Made by a program: the position numbers and the translations under genes
NCBI GenBank assembly: GCA_007922225.1
Contig: ML679960.1
Location: forward strand, 8,844,844-8,908,843
Source: Emydura subglobosa
Lineage: Eukaryota; Chordata; Testudines; Chelidae
Direction: 5' to 3'
DNA: 64,000 nt
Part shown: positions 47,925-59,760 of the stretch, one piece after another
Layout: each line of letters opens with the position of its first letter
Numbering within the stretch: the stretch's first letter is position 1
Notes under the pieces: generated by a model
The model's input: only the letters and a program-made list of their open reading frames with translations
What the model was told of the DNA's origin: nothing
The model's database searches: none

Positions 47925-49724
47925 ATTTTTTTGGAAATTAATTCATCTTTATTAATTCACAACATATGCTGGCTGGTGCTGAGCAAGTCTGACACCCACC
48001 CGTTTCCTGTTATTTCATTTTGGCACAGAACCCTAAGAACATGCCTACACAGAGCAGCATTCACTACAAGATTCATACAGGGCTGCAAAAGAGCAAGGCC
48101 AGGTAGAGCACACTACAGCAACACACAGTACTGTGGCTCACTATTAAAATGTTCTTTCAAAGCCTCCCTGAGCTCTTCTTGTAGCCCTTATTTCTGGCTG
48201 TTCAAATTCAGCAGAGAGCCACTCCACCTCCACCATCTACTCCGACAGAAACATTTCCCCCTTTGCTTCACATGGATTATGCAGGACACAAGCAGCACCA
48301 CTGGGATATTTTTTCACTGAGTCCATTCTTGTAAGTAAACACCATCAGCAACCCTTCAAATGACCAAAAGTACATTCAGGTGTCATTCTGCACCTACTCA
48401 GCCTGTACTTGAAGAGTTCCTTGGTGCTGTCAAGGTGGCCGATGTCTAGTTTCATGAGCTGTGGGAGCAAGGGGTAGGCTGGATCTCCCAAGATCGCTAT
48501 TGGCATGTCAGCATTCCCAATGGTAATCCACCAGTCAGGAAAGTCCCTGCTTGCAGCTTTCTGAACAATCCTGTGCTCTTAAAGATACACACATAATTCA
48601 CTTTCTCTGACCAGCCCACATTGATGTTGGTAAAGCATCCCCAGTGATCCACCAGTGCTTGCATTACCATAGAAAAGCAGCCTTTTCTGTTGATGTACTC
48701 TGTGGCGAGGTGGTCTGGTGCTAAAATAGGGATATGCGTGCCATTTATCGCGCCAACACAGTTTGGGAACCCCATTGCTGGAAAACCATCCTCTATGTCC
48801 TGCACACTGCCCAGAGTCGCAATCCTGCATAAATAATGGCCCTGCACACTTGCATCACAACCTCCCTCTGTTGGATTTCCCAACTCCAAATTGATTCCCC
48901 ACTGACTGGTAGCAATCTGGCATTGCAAATTTCTGCAGTGTAATCACCACTCACTTCTCAATTGTCAGTATGACTCTCATTTTGATGTCACTGTGCTGGA
49001 GAATGTTCAGCACACACAGCCAGGAATGTGGCCTGGTGCATCTGAAACTTCTGCAGCCACTGGTTTTCATCCCAAACCTGCATGACAATATGATTCCACC
49101 AGCCGCTGCTTGTTTATTGGGCCCAGAACCAGTGCTCCACCATCTGCAGCTGCTCCATGAATGCCAACAACTTTGAATTGTTTCTTTCTATGTCCCACAG
49201 CAATGTAGCCTCCAATGAACTGTAATGTTCCCTGTGGTTCCTCTTGCGTCTCTGCAAATACTGCAGGATTAGGCACTTTGTGCTTGCAATGTTCATGACA
49301 ATAGTGCAAAGCTGTGCAGGCTCCATGCCTCTGTCAGAGATGGTGGACAGTGAAGAGAGACACATGGGCTTATGAGGATTTTTAAAAGAGGCATGAAATA
49401 TTATGGGTTGCAGATGAAATTATGGGATGGAGAACACTGCATTATGGGAAGTTGAGATCATGCTTCTAGTCACCCCTTGATTCAGTCCCATGAGGCACTG
49501 CAAAAACTTCCCAAAACACCTTGCACTCAATGCTGGCGAGTTGCAGAATGGGATGGAAACCCACGAAACACTGCTCGGCTGCATCCATACAGGCACTCTT
49601 GGGGAGGATGCGCACCACTGACACAAAGAGCTGGAGTGCCCACATACACAAGCAATGTAATAACTGCAGCAGCACTATGCCAACATAACTTAGGTCGACA
49701 TAATTTTGTAGTGTAGACATGGCC
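47925..49724 (-). mobile_element. PIF/Harbinger DNA transposon 2 (right end present, left end lost)
   Basis: The right terminus TTTTGTAGTGTAGACATGGCC is intact and followed by TTA (49725-49727). The element is recognisable leftwards through a full-length but decayed transposase region to about 47925, where the convergent 3' ends of the two element genes would meet. The Myb-like half and left terminus are absent. It is roughly as diverged as element 1, and the two transposases differ at many sites, so it is not a recent tandem copy. Confidence 0.7.
47990..49365 (-). pseudogene. Harbinger transposase remnant, copy 2
   Basis: The N-terminal part (49365-49114) has CLILQYLQRRKRNHREHYSS and MVEHWFWAQ. 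The core (48928-48497) has DGFPAMGFPNCVGAINGTHI, then PDHLATEYINRKGCFSMVMQ, then ALVDHWGCFTNINVGWSEKV and STGLFRKLQAGTF. The C-terminal part is frame-broken (ECTFGHLKGC-like region about 48390-48370, CVLHNPCEAKGEMF about 48290-48250). The first catalytic Asp is Asn (GAINGTH). Copy 2 keeps a longer uninterrupted core than copy 1 but is equally inactive. Confidence 0.72.
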
Positions 49725-49984
49725 TTACTGATCACATAAGCCTGTAAGTGATTTCCTGAATCAAGGCATAAAACTGAATGGCCAGTGGAACAAAAATGTA
49801 TATAATCATTATTTGTGAAAAGTGGATATGATACTTTAAATGATGGCATAGATACAATGCTGAAATAGTGCAGTTACATTCTTTTTTATTTATGCCTTAA
49901 TCTTGTAGGATAAAAGTCACCGTTGGACAAGTGGCCAGTGCAAGACATCTGTACACCTCAAATCTCACTGAAGCATTATTTGGA

Positions 49985-50041
49985 GGGGTTAAGTGATGCA
50001 TAGACCTCATGCAAACCCTCTACGTAGGCATGAATCTCATC
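49985..50041. repeat. Diverged half copy of the 5820-5944 hairpin MITE
   Basis: GGTTAAGTGATGCATAGACC followed by TCATGCAAACCCTCTACGTA and GGCATGAATCTCAT parallels the right half of the element at 5820-5944. The left half is barely recognisable. Confidence 0.4.
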
Positions 50042-53000
50042 CATCAAATGCTTTAAATACAGCATTCTGAGAAAAAGAGGATGATGACATTTTAGTAACA
50101 GAATATAATGATTATTATAATCATATTGTTTTGTAACCTAAAAAGCAAAAGTAAATGTGACAAACAAACGACTATGTCTCAACTTTCCCTCCATCTCTGA
50201 CACTTTAATTTTAACTCAAACCTTTAGTACAAGTGAATCTGAGAAAGTCAACAAATTCTATTTGACATAATAATATGGGGGTTTTTTTGTAAACCTTTCA
50301 GAAAGGAAATAAAAACACAGCGTGGCAGCATCTCCAGTAGGTCATTTTAATTACAAATGTGTTGTAAGTCAATCTTAAAAAAAACAAAGATGCCATGGAT
50401 TTGTAAAGGGATTGGAAAGAACCCTTCTATTAATCAGCAACTCAGAATTACATAAGATTCCTGATGCAGCTGCCACGACTCATCCCTAACCTGGACAAAC
50501 TTGCTTTCTCTCTGGCAGCAAGGTAATTAAGTCTTCTTTCTCAAACAGATTGAATGTCTTCAGTGGATCAACATTGCAATAAGTCTTCAGAAACAAAGGA
50601 TTTAGAGAGGTGGCAAAGAAATATGTAGTGTTTTCAAGGTCATAAGAAAAGTGTACTTTAAGATGTGTGAAGCTTTGGGAAGAATAAATAAACCCACTAT
50701 ATAAAATGGCAGGTATTTCAGTAACAATTCCTTTTCAAAAGAGTTCTGCCTAAAAGGGGTCTTGGATTTTACAAGTACCATCTTAAGATATGGGGAAAAG
50801 AAAACATTCAAACTAATCTACTGTGATTTTTATTTCAATTTTGTTATGCCAGTGTTAGCTTGTATTACAAATTTACCATTAAGAGAAACAGATATACCAA
50901 CAATTCTATTACTTAACAAGTGTATAATATAGGCACAGGAACATGCTTTGTTTTTATTTTTGAATAATCCAAGGAGGGATGGGGGGGAATACAATGTTGT
51001 CCACTTTCACAATTAAGTCTGTTCTCCTGCACAGTAATACTTTCCTCAGCTGTGCCAGCGACTAACTAAATCTGTATGACCTTCGTTAGTGTCTGCAAAG
51101 ACCCTGCTATTACTAGCATCACCAGGAAAAAGGTTTGCAAATGGTCAGCAAAATAAGCCTCTCTCTTTATTTCCACAGTGGTTCCAGCAATGAATACAGG
51201 GATATGGGGTGTGTGAGTGGCGAAGAAAAAGATAAACAGAATAAAAGAGACAGACTAAGGTAAAGGGGGAGAAAACAAAAGACTGAAATGAAGGGAAATG
51301 GATGAGAGAAACAAACTAGTTTTTCAGGAGGAGAAAGGGAGAGAGGAGGAAGACTGACAGCTTGAAATACAAACCTTGGAAAGAAATTTCCTTCTCCAAA
51401 ATCTTGAGGGATCCTTCTGATTGGAAAAAGTATAGAGGCTTAAAAATACACTGCAATGAGGTAAGTACTGTTCTAACGTGTTAAATAAAGGTCAAACCAC
51501 AGACACTCCTGTTGCTTTAGCTGACATGGCTGTTGTCTGTAATTACTAATCTTTACATGACACAAGGAGCATTGAAGAAAATCCAAAAGGATTGTTCTTT
51601 AAAGCAGCACAATGCAATGACACACAAGGAGAGAGAAGATTTCTGTGTTGTTATGGATGAAATTGAACTTCCAGCTCTACTGAAAAATTGTAGAAAATGT
51701 GAACTCTAAGTGGAGAATTCTCCAACACAGATTTTTTGCATCTTACAGGAGACGGTGTACATGCCCTGCCTGAATATGAATGCATAGGGCTATGTTTCAG
51801 AATTGCAGGGTCACATACAATTAATATTTACAGGAAGACATGGTCATTTGAGACAGGGACAGCAACGTTCCCCAAATGTTAGACAGCACCCAGTACATTA
51901 TTGTCATTATTTCACATATTCTGGAAAAATAGAAGAGAGACTTTTATTATTATTTAGATTTCAGGGGTGTCCAAAATGTACTAAGTACTTTCTGAAGTCA
52001 GAGGTAGACATAGTCCCAGCCCAAAGAACATATAAAGTAAAAAGACAAGACACACAAAGGTTGGGAGGAAGGGATACAACATGCAAACAGAGTGACCAGA
52101 ACAACGGCAGGCAAATATCTCAGCATTCTAACTTCATTTGTTGTTGTGTATTACTTTTTAAATCCTAACTAAGTTACATGTCTTCCACCATCATTAATGC
52201 TTTCACCTTCTACTACAGCAACCCACAACTTCAATTCCAGTCTCCTTATGGCCCTCCCGCCCTACACTCAATCTCTTATCTACAGATAAGTAGAAGTTAA
52301 TAAATGAAATTGTCCTCTTCAAAAATAATGAGATTGGCATAAGAATCAGGAAATTAAATAATAATAAAATTGTTGGATTTATTTTAATTTACCTTCTGGG
52401 TTTCGACTCTTTAGCGTGCACTTGGTCACTGTTTCAAGGTTTTCCCTACGATCACAAGGGCTTGAAGCTTACTTTTGCTTTTAAAATGAAAGCAGAGATT
52501 CTGATGCATTCATGCAGCTTCAGGAGCTGGGGTTTTAATAAAAACCCCAGTTGTCATCAGATATGATAAAATATCAAAAGATGGAAACAATGTTATTGTT
52601 GTAATTCACTGAACATGGACAACATATTCTTTTTCCCGATTTATAAAAAAATGCACATTTGATTAAATTATTCCCCCCACTTTTCTCCTCAAAAAATGAC
52701 AGAATAACTAGTTTTGAATGTTGTGTAAGAACTTGGTGAGGAGAAAATATTTGGCTTTTCACTTTTCATTGCAGACAGGTATTCATTCATACTATATTCT
52801 CCATTCTGGGATGGATTAGACCAATAAAAGGATTATTACTATGAGATAGAATAAGCATACTATTTTCTAAGTATATTCCAATTTTAATGGCATATTATCC
52901 TATCATCTGAGACATCTACAAACACAAAAGAGATGGAGTGTGCTAGAGGGAAGAGGGCCTAAGAAAGAAACAGAATGAATTAAAATGAATTTAAAGAGGA

Positions 53001-53144
53001 AAGACTCAGAAACAATGCAGGACAGAGTCCTTCAGAAAAAAGTATGATATGATCCTAGAAAACTACAGGGAGAGACAAAGCACTAATACCAAAGAAAGAA
53101 AAACAGAAAAAAGAGTCCAGAAGCTGGAGGCTAATGCCATGTTC

Positions 53145-53210
53145 TACAAAGCACTTATGCAGGTGCTTAACTTTAAGTTTAAGCATGTGTATGCGTGTCT
53201 GAACTGGGGA
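53145..53210. repeat. Fragment of a palindromic MITE
   Basis: CTACAAAGCACTTATGCAGG, then TGCTTAACTTTAAGTTTAAG and CATGTGTATGCG contain both arms of the 33284-33396-type palindrome with the centre deleted. Confidence 0.35.
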
Positions 53211-53263
53211 CAGAGAAAGAGAAACTTTTAGAAGGAAGAAGAAATCTGCAGTGTGTTGGCAAA

Positions 53264-53360
53264 AATGAGTTAGTTGGAGTACATCCTGCTTTGAGCAGGG
53301 GGTTGAACTAGATGATCTCCTGAGGTCCCTTCCAACCCTTATATTCTATGATTCTAAGAA
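53264..53360 (+). mobile_element. CR1 LINE 3' end
   Basis: GCAGGGGGTTGAACTAGATG, ATCTCCTGAGGTCCCTTCCA and TTCTATGATTCTAAGAATG form the standard 3' untranslated tail of CR1 elements. It is severely 5'-truncated (about 100 bp), as most CR1 copies are. Confidence 0.88.
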
Positions 53361-54199
53361 TGTCAAAGGACATTACCTATGTAACACTCTAAACTTATCA
53401 GGCATTCCTTCCAGTTCATTTGATGCTTAATTTTACGAAACAATACGGAGAAACAGTGGTGCTGATCTTAACAGATCTTTCAAGCCAGCTTTAATAAAAG
53501 AGGGATTATTACTTGCGCTCATTCAGTTAAATATATTAAAGTTTGTATTTCTTGTCTTGACATTTTCATTTACAATTTGCTTAGTTTTACTGAGAACTTC
53601 TGAAAAAACTGACTGATATTCCCTCCCATCCTCTCCCCCCGCTACTGGATTACTATTGCAGCAAAAGTTGCTGTTATTCCCATATTTAAATACCTGTGAG
53701 AAACTCAGATGTTCTGGTGACAGAGAGAAAATAATTAAGACCCTATCTTGAAGTTCATAGTAAAATCCCTGTTTACAGGTATTTGAAGTCATAAATTGAC
53801 AACCTAATGTAAATGAAGGTTGATGTTATTAGCATTTCCAGGAGTTTTATTTGGATATCTCTGATTTAAAAAAAAAAATAGATAAAAAAACTTAAAGTTG
53901 ACATTAGTTTACAAAGCCTCCCCCCCTTTTACTTTATTTTTAATTTTTTTTTTTAAATTGTAGGTGCAGATTTCTACCTCCCAGTAACTTGAAATACTTT
54001 TTTATGTGGCAGTTTATTCAACATGTGCTATAGGGTTTTGTTTTTGGTTTTTATATAAGCTCTTCCCAGCAAGAACTGTCTTCTCTGGATGGCTTAGAGT
54101 TAGTCAGCCAAAGAAGGGATTTAAAGAAGGGATTTTAAAGAGACTGTCTGTCTGAGCCTTAAATGACATCTTTGTGATTATCATTAGGCCTCAGTCCAG

Positions 54200-54625
54200 C
54201 AAAGCATTTAAGGATATGTGTACATTTGTGCAGTGCCTAATACAATGACTCTGATCTCGGTTGGGATTGTGCTACTCTAATACAAATGATAGTTAATTAA
54301 AAATTAGATCTCCATTAAAGGTACACTTAGATGGGCATAAATGCTGTATTTTTTTCTATTATGACATGCAAAGAGACTATTAGTTTTTGTATGATTGCTT
54401 TTAAGCTACTTTCAGATCAGAAGTGGACTACATTTCTGTAACTCTTCTAGTTCAAATACAGTTGGCCACTTGTTGCCCATTATTTATAGACATTGTAACA
54501 AGATGGACTGCACTTTAAGGGCCAGTAGGCCTGGGGGTAGCCAGCCCTATTCAATCAGCTCACCTGTGCCAAAATTAACTGTATTTTCGCCACAGGCAGC
54601 AGGGCTACTGGGGATCAGATGACAG
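54200..54625 (+). repeat. Unnamed repeat, copy A of a direct pair
   Basis: It shares blocks in the same order with 58960-59425: AATGCTGTATTTTTTTCTAT, TATTAGTTT, AGAAGTGGACTACATTTCTG, TTTAAGGGCCAGTAGGCCTG and AGCCAGCCCT. The first part, AGTGCCTAATACAATGACTC, is a tail seen on many turtle repeats. It ends near an A20 tract (54645-54664). Confidence 0.65.
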
Positions 54626-55794
54626 CCTGAAACACTTGATTTTCAAAAAAAAAAAAAAAAAAAAGCTAAGAAAAGTCAGTTTGCAAAAGAAACCAAAGGG
54701 AACAAGTAGGGCTCTTATGGGAAGTCCTGAAATAGGGTCTGGGTCTCCAGGGAAATAAACTGGGAATCAAGGCTCTATCCCAGATCCAGAGAGACCTAAA
54801 AGATAGCTCAGAAGGGATTGGGGAACTGAACCTGGTGGGCAGGCTGCAGAGGAGCCCAGGAGGGATGAAAGAACCATTGGTCTGTGTGAACTTTTGTTGG
54901 GACTTTTGATTATCCCTGAAGCAGGTTCAAACTAGCCCCGACTTAGCCAGAGGGCTAAGTCAAGTACAGAAACTGGCTATCAGAGCGCCAAAGAAGTGAT
55001 CGGGCAGGGGCGGCTATGGGCAAAGACCCTTGCAACATCATGTACTAATACCAGTGTTGCTGCAGCAGTAATTAGGAGCACCTACAGTGATACATACACA
55101 CACTTCTCTTTACATCTAAGGGTAAAATTCTGGGCAAGAGAGAACTACCTCTATCTGCCAAAACTCCATTCTTTGACAAAAGTGAAATACCAGCATCTCA
55201 TTCAGAAAGGACAACTCCTTCTTCATAGATGGAGTACAATTGTCCACACCTGTGTGTGCATATTTTACATTGTCATGTAAGGTTCAGGAAATGAGTAATC
55301 TATGTGCTGTGAGATAATAAACCTCAGCACATTCCTCTATTTCTAGCCTCATTTTTACCTCTTTGATAGATATTTAAGACCAGACTGGCAGCTGGGTGTC
55401 TGATCAGCCTCCATTATTGGAGGTGGAAATTTGCCTGATTTAAATGACAGTAATGACATCTGCAAACATGTATTTAGATGATTGACTAATATTCTTGGCT
55501 ATAACTTTGCACCTATTAAATGAAGGATGTTGTTAAGGATGTTGCCTATGTCATCTCTTAGAACCAAGCTCTGCTTACAGACCAGAAAATGGGATGCTAC
55601 TTCTTTTGCACAAGCCCTCCCCATTGTTTTTACAACTACCACATGTTAAATAATCTGTACACACCATTAACTCAGATAACATCAGAATCCTAAAATTTAC
55701 TATTTGTTTCCTCTTCTTATTGGTAACTAACCACAAAATAATAAACAACTTATTGCTTTTACAGCAGTTTTTATCTGTATATTTCAAAACACTT

Positions 55795-55955
55795 TATAAT
55801 GGTAGACAGGTGCCCATATTTGCAAACTGAAGCACAAAGTGGTTAAGTGACTTTTTCAAGGTCATACATAGCTAGTGGCATGGTTAGAAATAGAACCCAT
55901 TTCACCTGATTCAGGTTCATGCCCTAGTCTCTGGACCACACTGACATGATTTTGC
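55795..55955 (-). mobile_element. MIR SINE
   Basis: CAAACTGAAGCACAAAGTGG, TTAAGTGACTTTTTCAAGGT, ATAGCTAGTGGCATGG, ATAGAACCCATTTCACCTGA and then TCTCTGGACCACACTGACAT follow the complete reverse order of a MIR element, from tail to tRNA-derived head. Confidence 0.85.
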
Positions 55956-56593
55956 TGGAAGTGGCTGCCATGTAGATAATATGTTCATACCTACTGCAAG
56001 AACAAAGATTTTGTATTGAATTATCAGACTTCTCAGTCATCAAGTCCTTAATTACATCCAACCACTGTTTACTGGAAAATATTTAAATATTGCAGTGACA
56101 GGACCTGGCCAATTATAAACTGGTGAGATGGTATAGCTGCCAGATTTGTTTTATTTATCCTAGAAAGTGTTATAACAGTTCAGATTATTTAGTACCTTCT
56201 ATAGGAAAAACAGTAATATGATAAACTGTGTCAACACAATACTGAATTAAAGGATAATTATGTTCTTTGCTAAGTAGAACAATAATGTAGTGTATCAAAT
56301 GCCTGGTAAGTTAATTTGTGTATTTCTTTTTATGCAATGAATATTAGCACAACATATTTCAAATCAGTTAGTTACTGTGGTATTCATTTGAGGTTTGATA
56401 TGATCTCAATACTTTTACTTTTCTGATAGATAGGAAGTCTGAGAAAGAAGAGTTTTTAACGTACTGGTCACCAAGATGTAGAACATATCTGTTATTAAAT
56501 CTGACTCCCGTTGAGCTTGGTAGCAGAACTGAAGAGTTATCACAAAAGACACTAAGATCCTAAATAATAAAAGTAAAAATTAATCTGGGAGGC

Positions 56594-56975
56594 ACAGGCG
56601 TGCGCAGCACATTTAATTAGGGTGTGCACCCAGGGACTTTTCATTGGGGTGTGCACCCAGGGACTTTTCATGTTCTTTATCGGGGTGGCAAACTCAATTC
56701 CACTGGCGGGCCACATTTGAATTACCCGCCAGTGGAATTCTCGCCGCATCCTAGTCTCTGCCGAGAAATATTGCAAGGAACGATATTTCGGCAGCAGATC
56801 GCAGTGTGTTCCCGTCCGCCGCAAAATATCGTAGCTCCTTCTTTTTTGGCAGCAGCTCGCTCTGTCTTGCCGTCCACTGAAAAATCACGTGCCCTCCACT
56901 ATTTCGGCGGCAGCTCTACCCCCCCAGCGACATGGTTCGCGAGCCGGATGTTTGACACCCCTATGCCTGTGCTGG
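56594..56975. mobile_element. Composite hAT-like MITE with strong internal palindromes
   Basis: The inner element has termini GGGGTGGCAAAC (56682-56693) and GTTTGACACCCC (to 56961), inverted with one mismatch. Inside is a perfect 15-bp stem, AATTCCACTGGCGGG (56696-56710) and CCCGCCAGTGGAATT (56725-56739), with a 14-bp loop. Three degenerate units of about 57 bp containing TTTCGGCAGCAG-type motifs follow. Left of it lies another MITE end (GCGTGCGCAGCACATTTAAT) with a 28-bp tandem duplication containing GGTGTGCACCCAGGGACTTT at 56621 and 56649. The ORFs here are not genes. Confidence 0.6.
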
Positions 56976-58771
56976 GAGGTCAATGCATCTTACATGGCTA
57001 AACTCATGGGTAGACAAATGGTGGAATCTGTTCCTATCATCCGTGAATCAGTTATTTCTTTTTGTCACCTTTTTACCTGTTTTGTATCTCATACTGGCTG
57101 ATCTGGAAATGCTGTGCTCAGAGACCTTTCATAAAATCACTTTCCCATTTATCCTTCATTTGACAGAGGTAGCATTTTGACTTGATGAAGTTTTAAAGAG
57201 CCATAATTGTACTTCTTTAAGAATGTGAAACAAAAGTAGAACAACAAAATTGAAGATACGTCTATGTTAACAGACTTCTAACAACTTTAATATAGAGTTC
57301 CAGATCTGAGTAAAAATCAGCATATCACTATTAACTTCAATTGGGCTACCCACTTGCAGCAACTCAGGACCTGGCCCTGCACCTTTTTTTTAAAAAAAGG
57401 CAATACTTAGTTTCTAGGTCCATGAACTTCAAGTAATAAATGAATTGAGTCACCAATACTACTAAATCCTATTTCATATGAGAATAATTAACCTGCTGAA
57501 ATAACTGATATTGAAATGACTGAAATTATATCCTTTGGTTGTAACAATTGAGGTTATATACCATATTATATCCCTTCATTAAGGATCATGGATCATATTA
57601 AATATTAAAGTATCATGTTCTGTATGTTCCATTATTATTTGGTATATCTGGTTTAATAGATAACATTTCACTGGGGGTGTGTGGTTCAAAACACATCTGC
57701 AGTTTTTGCATGATATAATGCTATTGCTAGTAATATCTGCTCTTAATCTAATTTCATTCTTATTAAAATATAATATGCTGAATCTAGAAAATAATCTGGT
57801 CAATAATATGATTCATTTCAAAATCTCATTTTACAGTAGTACTAAAAGATATGCTGTTAAGAGAATACTAAATTAAAAAAGAAATGCAAATTTTATTGAA
57901 TAAACTCCTGTTAAAAATCTCAAAGAAATTATACAAAAAATAGGATAGATAATAGCAAATTAGTTTTTAATCTTTAACCTTCATGTGTCTGATTAAACAA
58001 CAACAGATAGTCCTTTAATTTCAGGCCAGGAGAAATAATTCAATTTCAGAACACTTCACAAAAATAAGGGAAGGGAAAAACTTAAGGAAGTTCTAATGGA
58101 TTAAGGTAAATCCTAAAATATTTTGATTCTTACACTTTTATTGTTCAAGCAGAATCTTACAAAGGCCTGGAAATTCAGAGGGTTCTATCCAGGCAAAAAT
58201 ATCTGAAGCCTTCTGGAACCCAGAAGGCTTGATATAGTGACTGCAAAGTGCTATGGTTTATTATATTCACAAGGTTGTGTAAAAGCCATAAAATAAAAAG
58301 AGCCCTCCACAACAGAAACTAGCGGAAGGAGCTACTCTTTGAGGCATTGGGAACAGATGTAAATGGGCGCCCTACCTCTTGCACAAAACAACTTTCAATG
58401 CCAGAATTGTTCCTGTCCCTCTTCCAGTGCTAAAGCTGTGGAGCAACCTCTGCGTGAACAGCTTCAAAACACAGAGATATGGCGGGCTGTCCAAAAAGTT
58501 TTAAAAATTAACTAGCCCCCTACCCCTTCTCTGCTTAGTAATAATCCATCTGGCTGATTTAATGCAGGGGATCCTCCTGATCATATGACGGTTTGGAAGT
58601 AAAGAGAAGGGGAAAGCGAAGTGCTATATACTAGTCCCTTTCTGCAGAAAGGAGCTAGTCCCTGATCCACCAAAGCATTTAAGCACAGGAGAAGTCCGAC
58701 TCAATTGAGGGATAGAAACAAAGTGATACTGATTCACTTTAAGTTCATGGGAGTCAATGGAGCTCATATAC

Positions 58772-58898
58772 AGAGTGAACAATGGGATGTTCTGCAAACA
58801 TTAGGTTAGTTCCACTTAAATATATAACATAACCTGTTCCACTTTATAAATAAAGTGGAACTAACCTAACACTTGAAGAACATCCCGTTGTTCATTCT
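58772..58898. repeat. Long inverted repeat, 46-bp arms
   Basis: Arm 58772-58817 and arm 58853-58898 are inverted copies with 40 of 46 matches (AGAGTGAACAATGGGATGTT and its counterpart; shared inner block AGGTTAGTTCCACTT). A second copy of GTTCCACTTTA lies in the loop (58836-58846) and pairs perfectly with TAAAGTGGAAC (58851-58861), so two competing hairpins are possible. No target duplication or known terminus is evident. Confidence 0.8.
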
Positions 58899-58959
58899 AC
58901 TTGTGTGTTATATATACTCCAGAACACATTTTGTCTTGTTTATTAAGCTAGAGGTTATT

Positions 58960-59425
58960 TGAGGTAGGATCTGTCTCTTTCTGTTTATATAGTGCCTACC
59001 ACAATGGGGATCAGATCTCATTTGGGGTCCCTAGATGCTATAGTATTAAAATAATAAACAGTTAATTAAATAGATTTCCATTTTTGTGAAGGTTGCTGTA
59101 TTCTGTCCTGTTTAATTAATGATGTACCCAGTCAGCCGTAAATGCTGTATTTTTTTCTATTATGATATACCAAGACACTATTAGTTTGGTTTTTTAAAAA
59201 GGTACTCTAAAAGATTAGAAGTGGACCACATTTCTGTAACTATTCCTAGTTCAGACATACTGGGCCATTTTTTTTTTTTTGCACTATTTTACAGTGATTG
59301 TAACAGGGTGGTCTGCCCCTTTAAGTGCCAGACGGCCTGGAGCAAGCCAGCCTTGTTTCATAAGCCCACCTGGGCCATAAGTAAGTATTTTATCCAGTGG
59401 AGGCAGGACTAATTGGGATCAGGGG
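58960..59425 (+). repeat. Unnamed repeat, copy B of a direct pair
   Basis: This is homologous to 54200-54625 in the same orientation: AGTGCCTACCACAATGGGGA, AATGCTGTATTTTTTTCTAT, AGAAGTGGACCACATTTCTG and TTTAAGTGCCAGACGGCCTG. The two copies differ by substitutions and small indels. No coding capacity is seen. Confidence 0.65.
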
Positions 59426-59524
59426 AGATTTAACTATGACAATTGTTGACATTTGGAAGGGTTTATTTGGGAAGCATCCAGAAAGATACGCAAACACTTC
59501 CCTTTAAAGAAAGTCATTTTAAGA

Positions 59525-59694
59525 CAGTGGTTCTCAACCTATTTACCACTGTGGACTGCATATGCAGCTCTCTATGTGTTATATGGTCTGCATCCACACA
59601 ATATATATACTACCTGTATGGCTCTGAGGATGTCACATGGGCCGTAGCTGTATGCTGATTAGGCTGAAAGCAGCCTGTGGGTTGAGAAACATTC
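59525..59694. mobile_element. hAT-type MITE, 170 bp
   Basis: The left terminus CAGTGGTTCTCAACC is intact; the right terminus GGTTGAGAAACATTC is a mutated inverse. The flanking octamers TTTTAAGA and CTTTAATA agree at 6 of 8 positions, a decayed target duplication. The interior (TGCATATGCAGCTCTCTATG, ACACAATATATATACTACCT) differs from the longer hAT MITE at 34499-34913. Confidence 0.75.
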
Positions 59695-59760
59695 CTTTAA
59701 TATTTTGTTTCTAACTATATGTTAATCTAGACTGGAGATTGCATAAATGTAATTCCTAAT

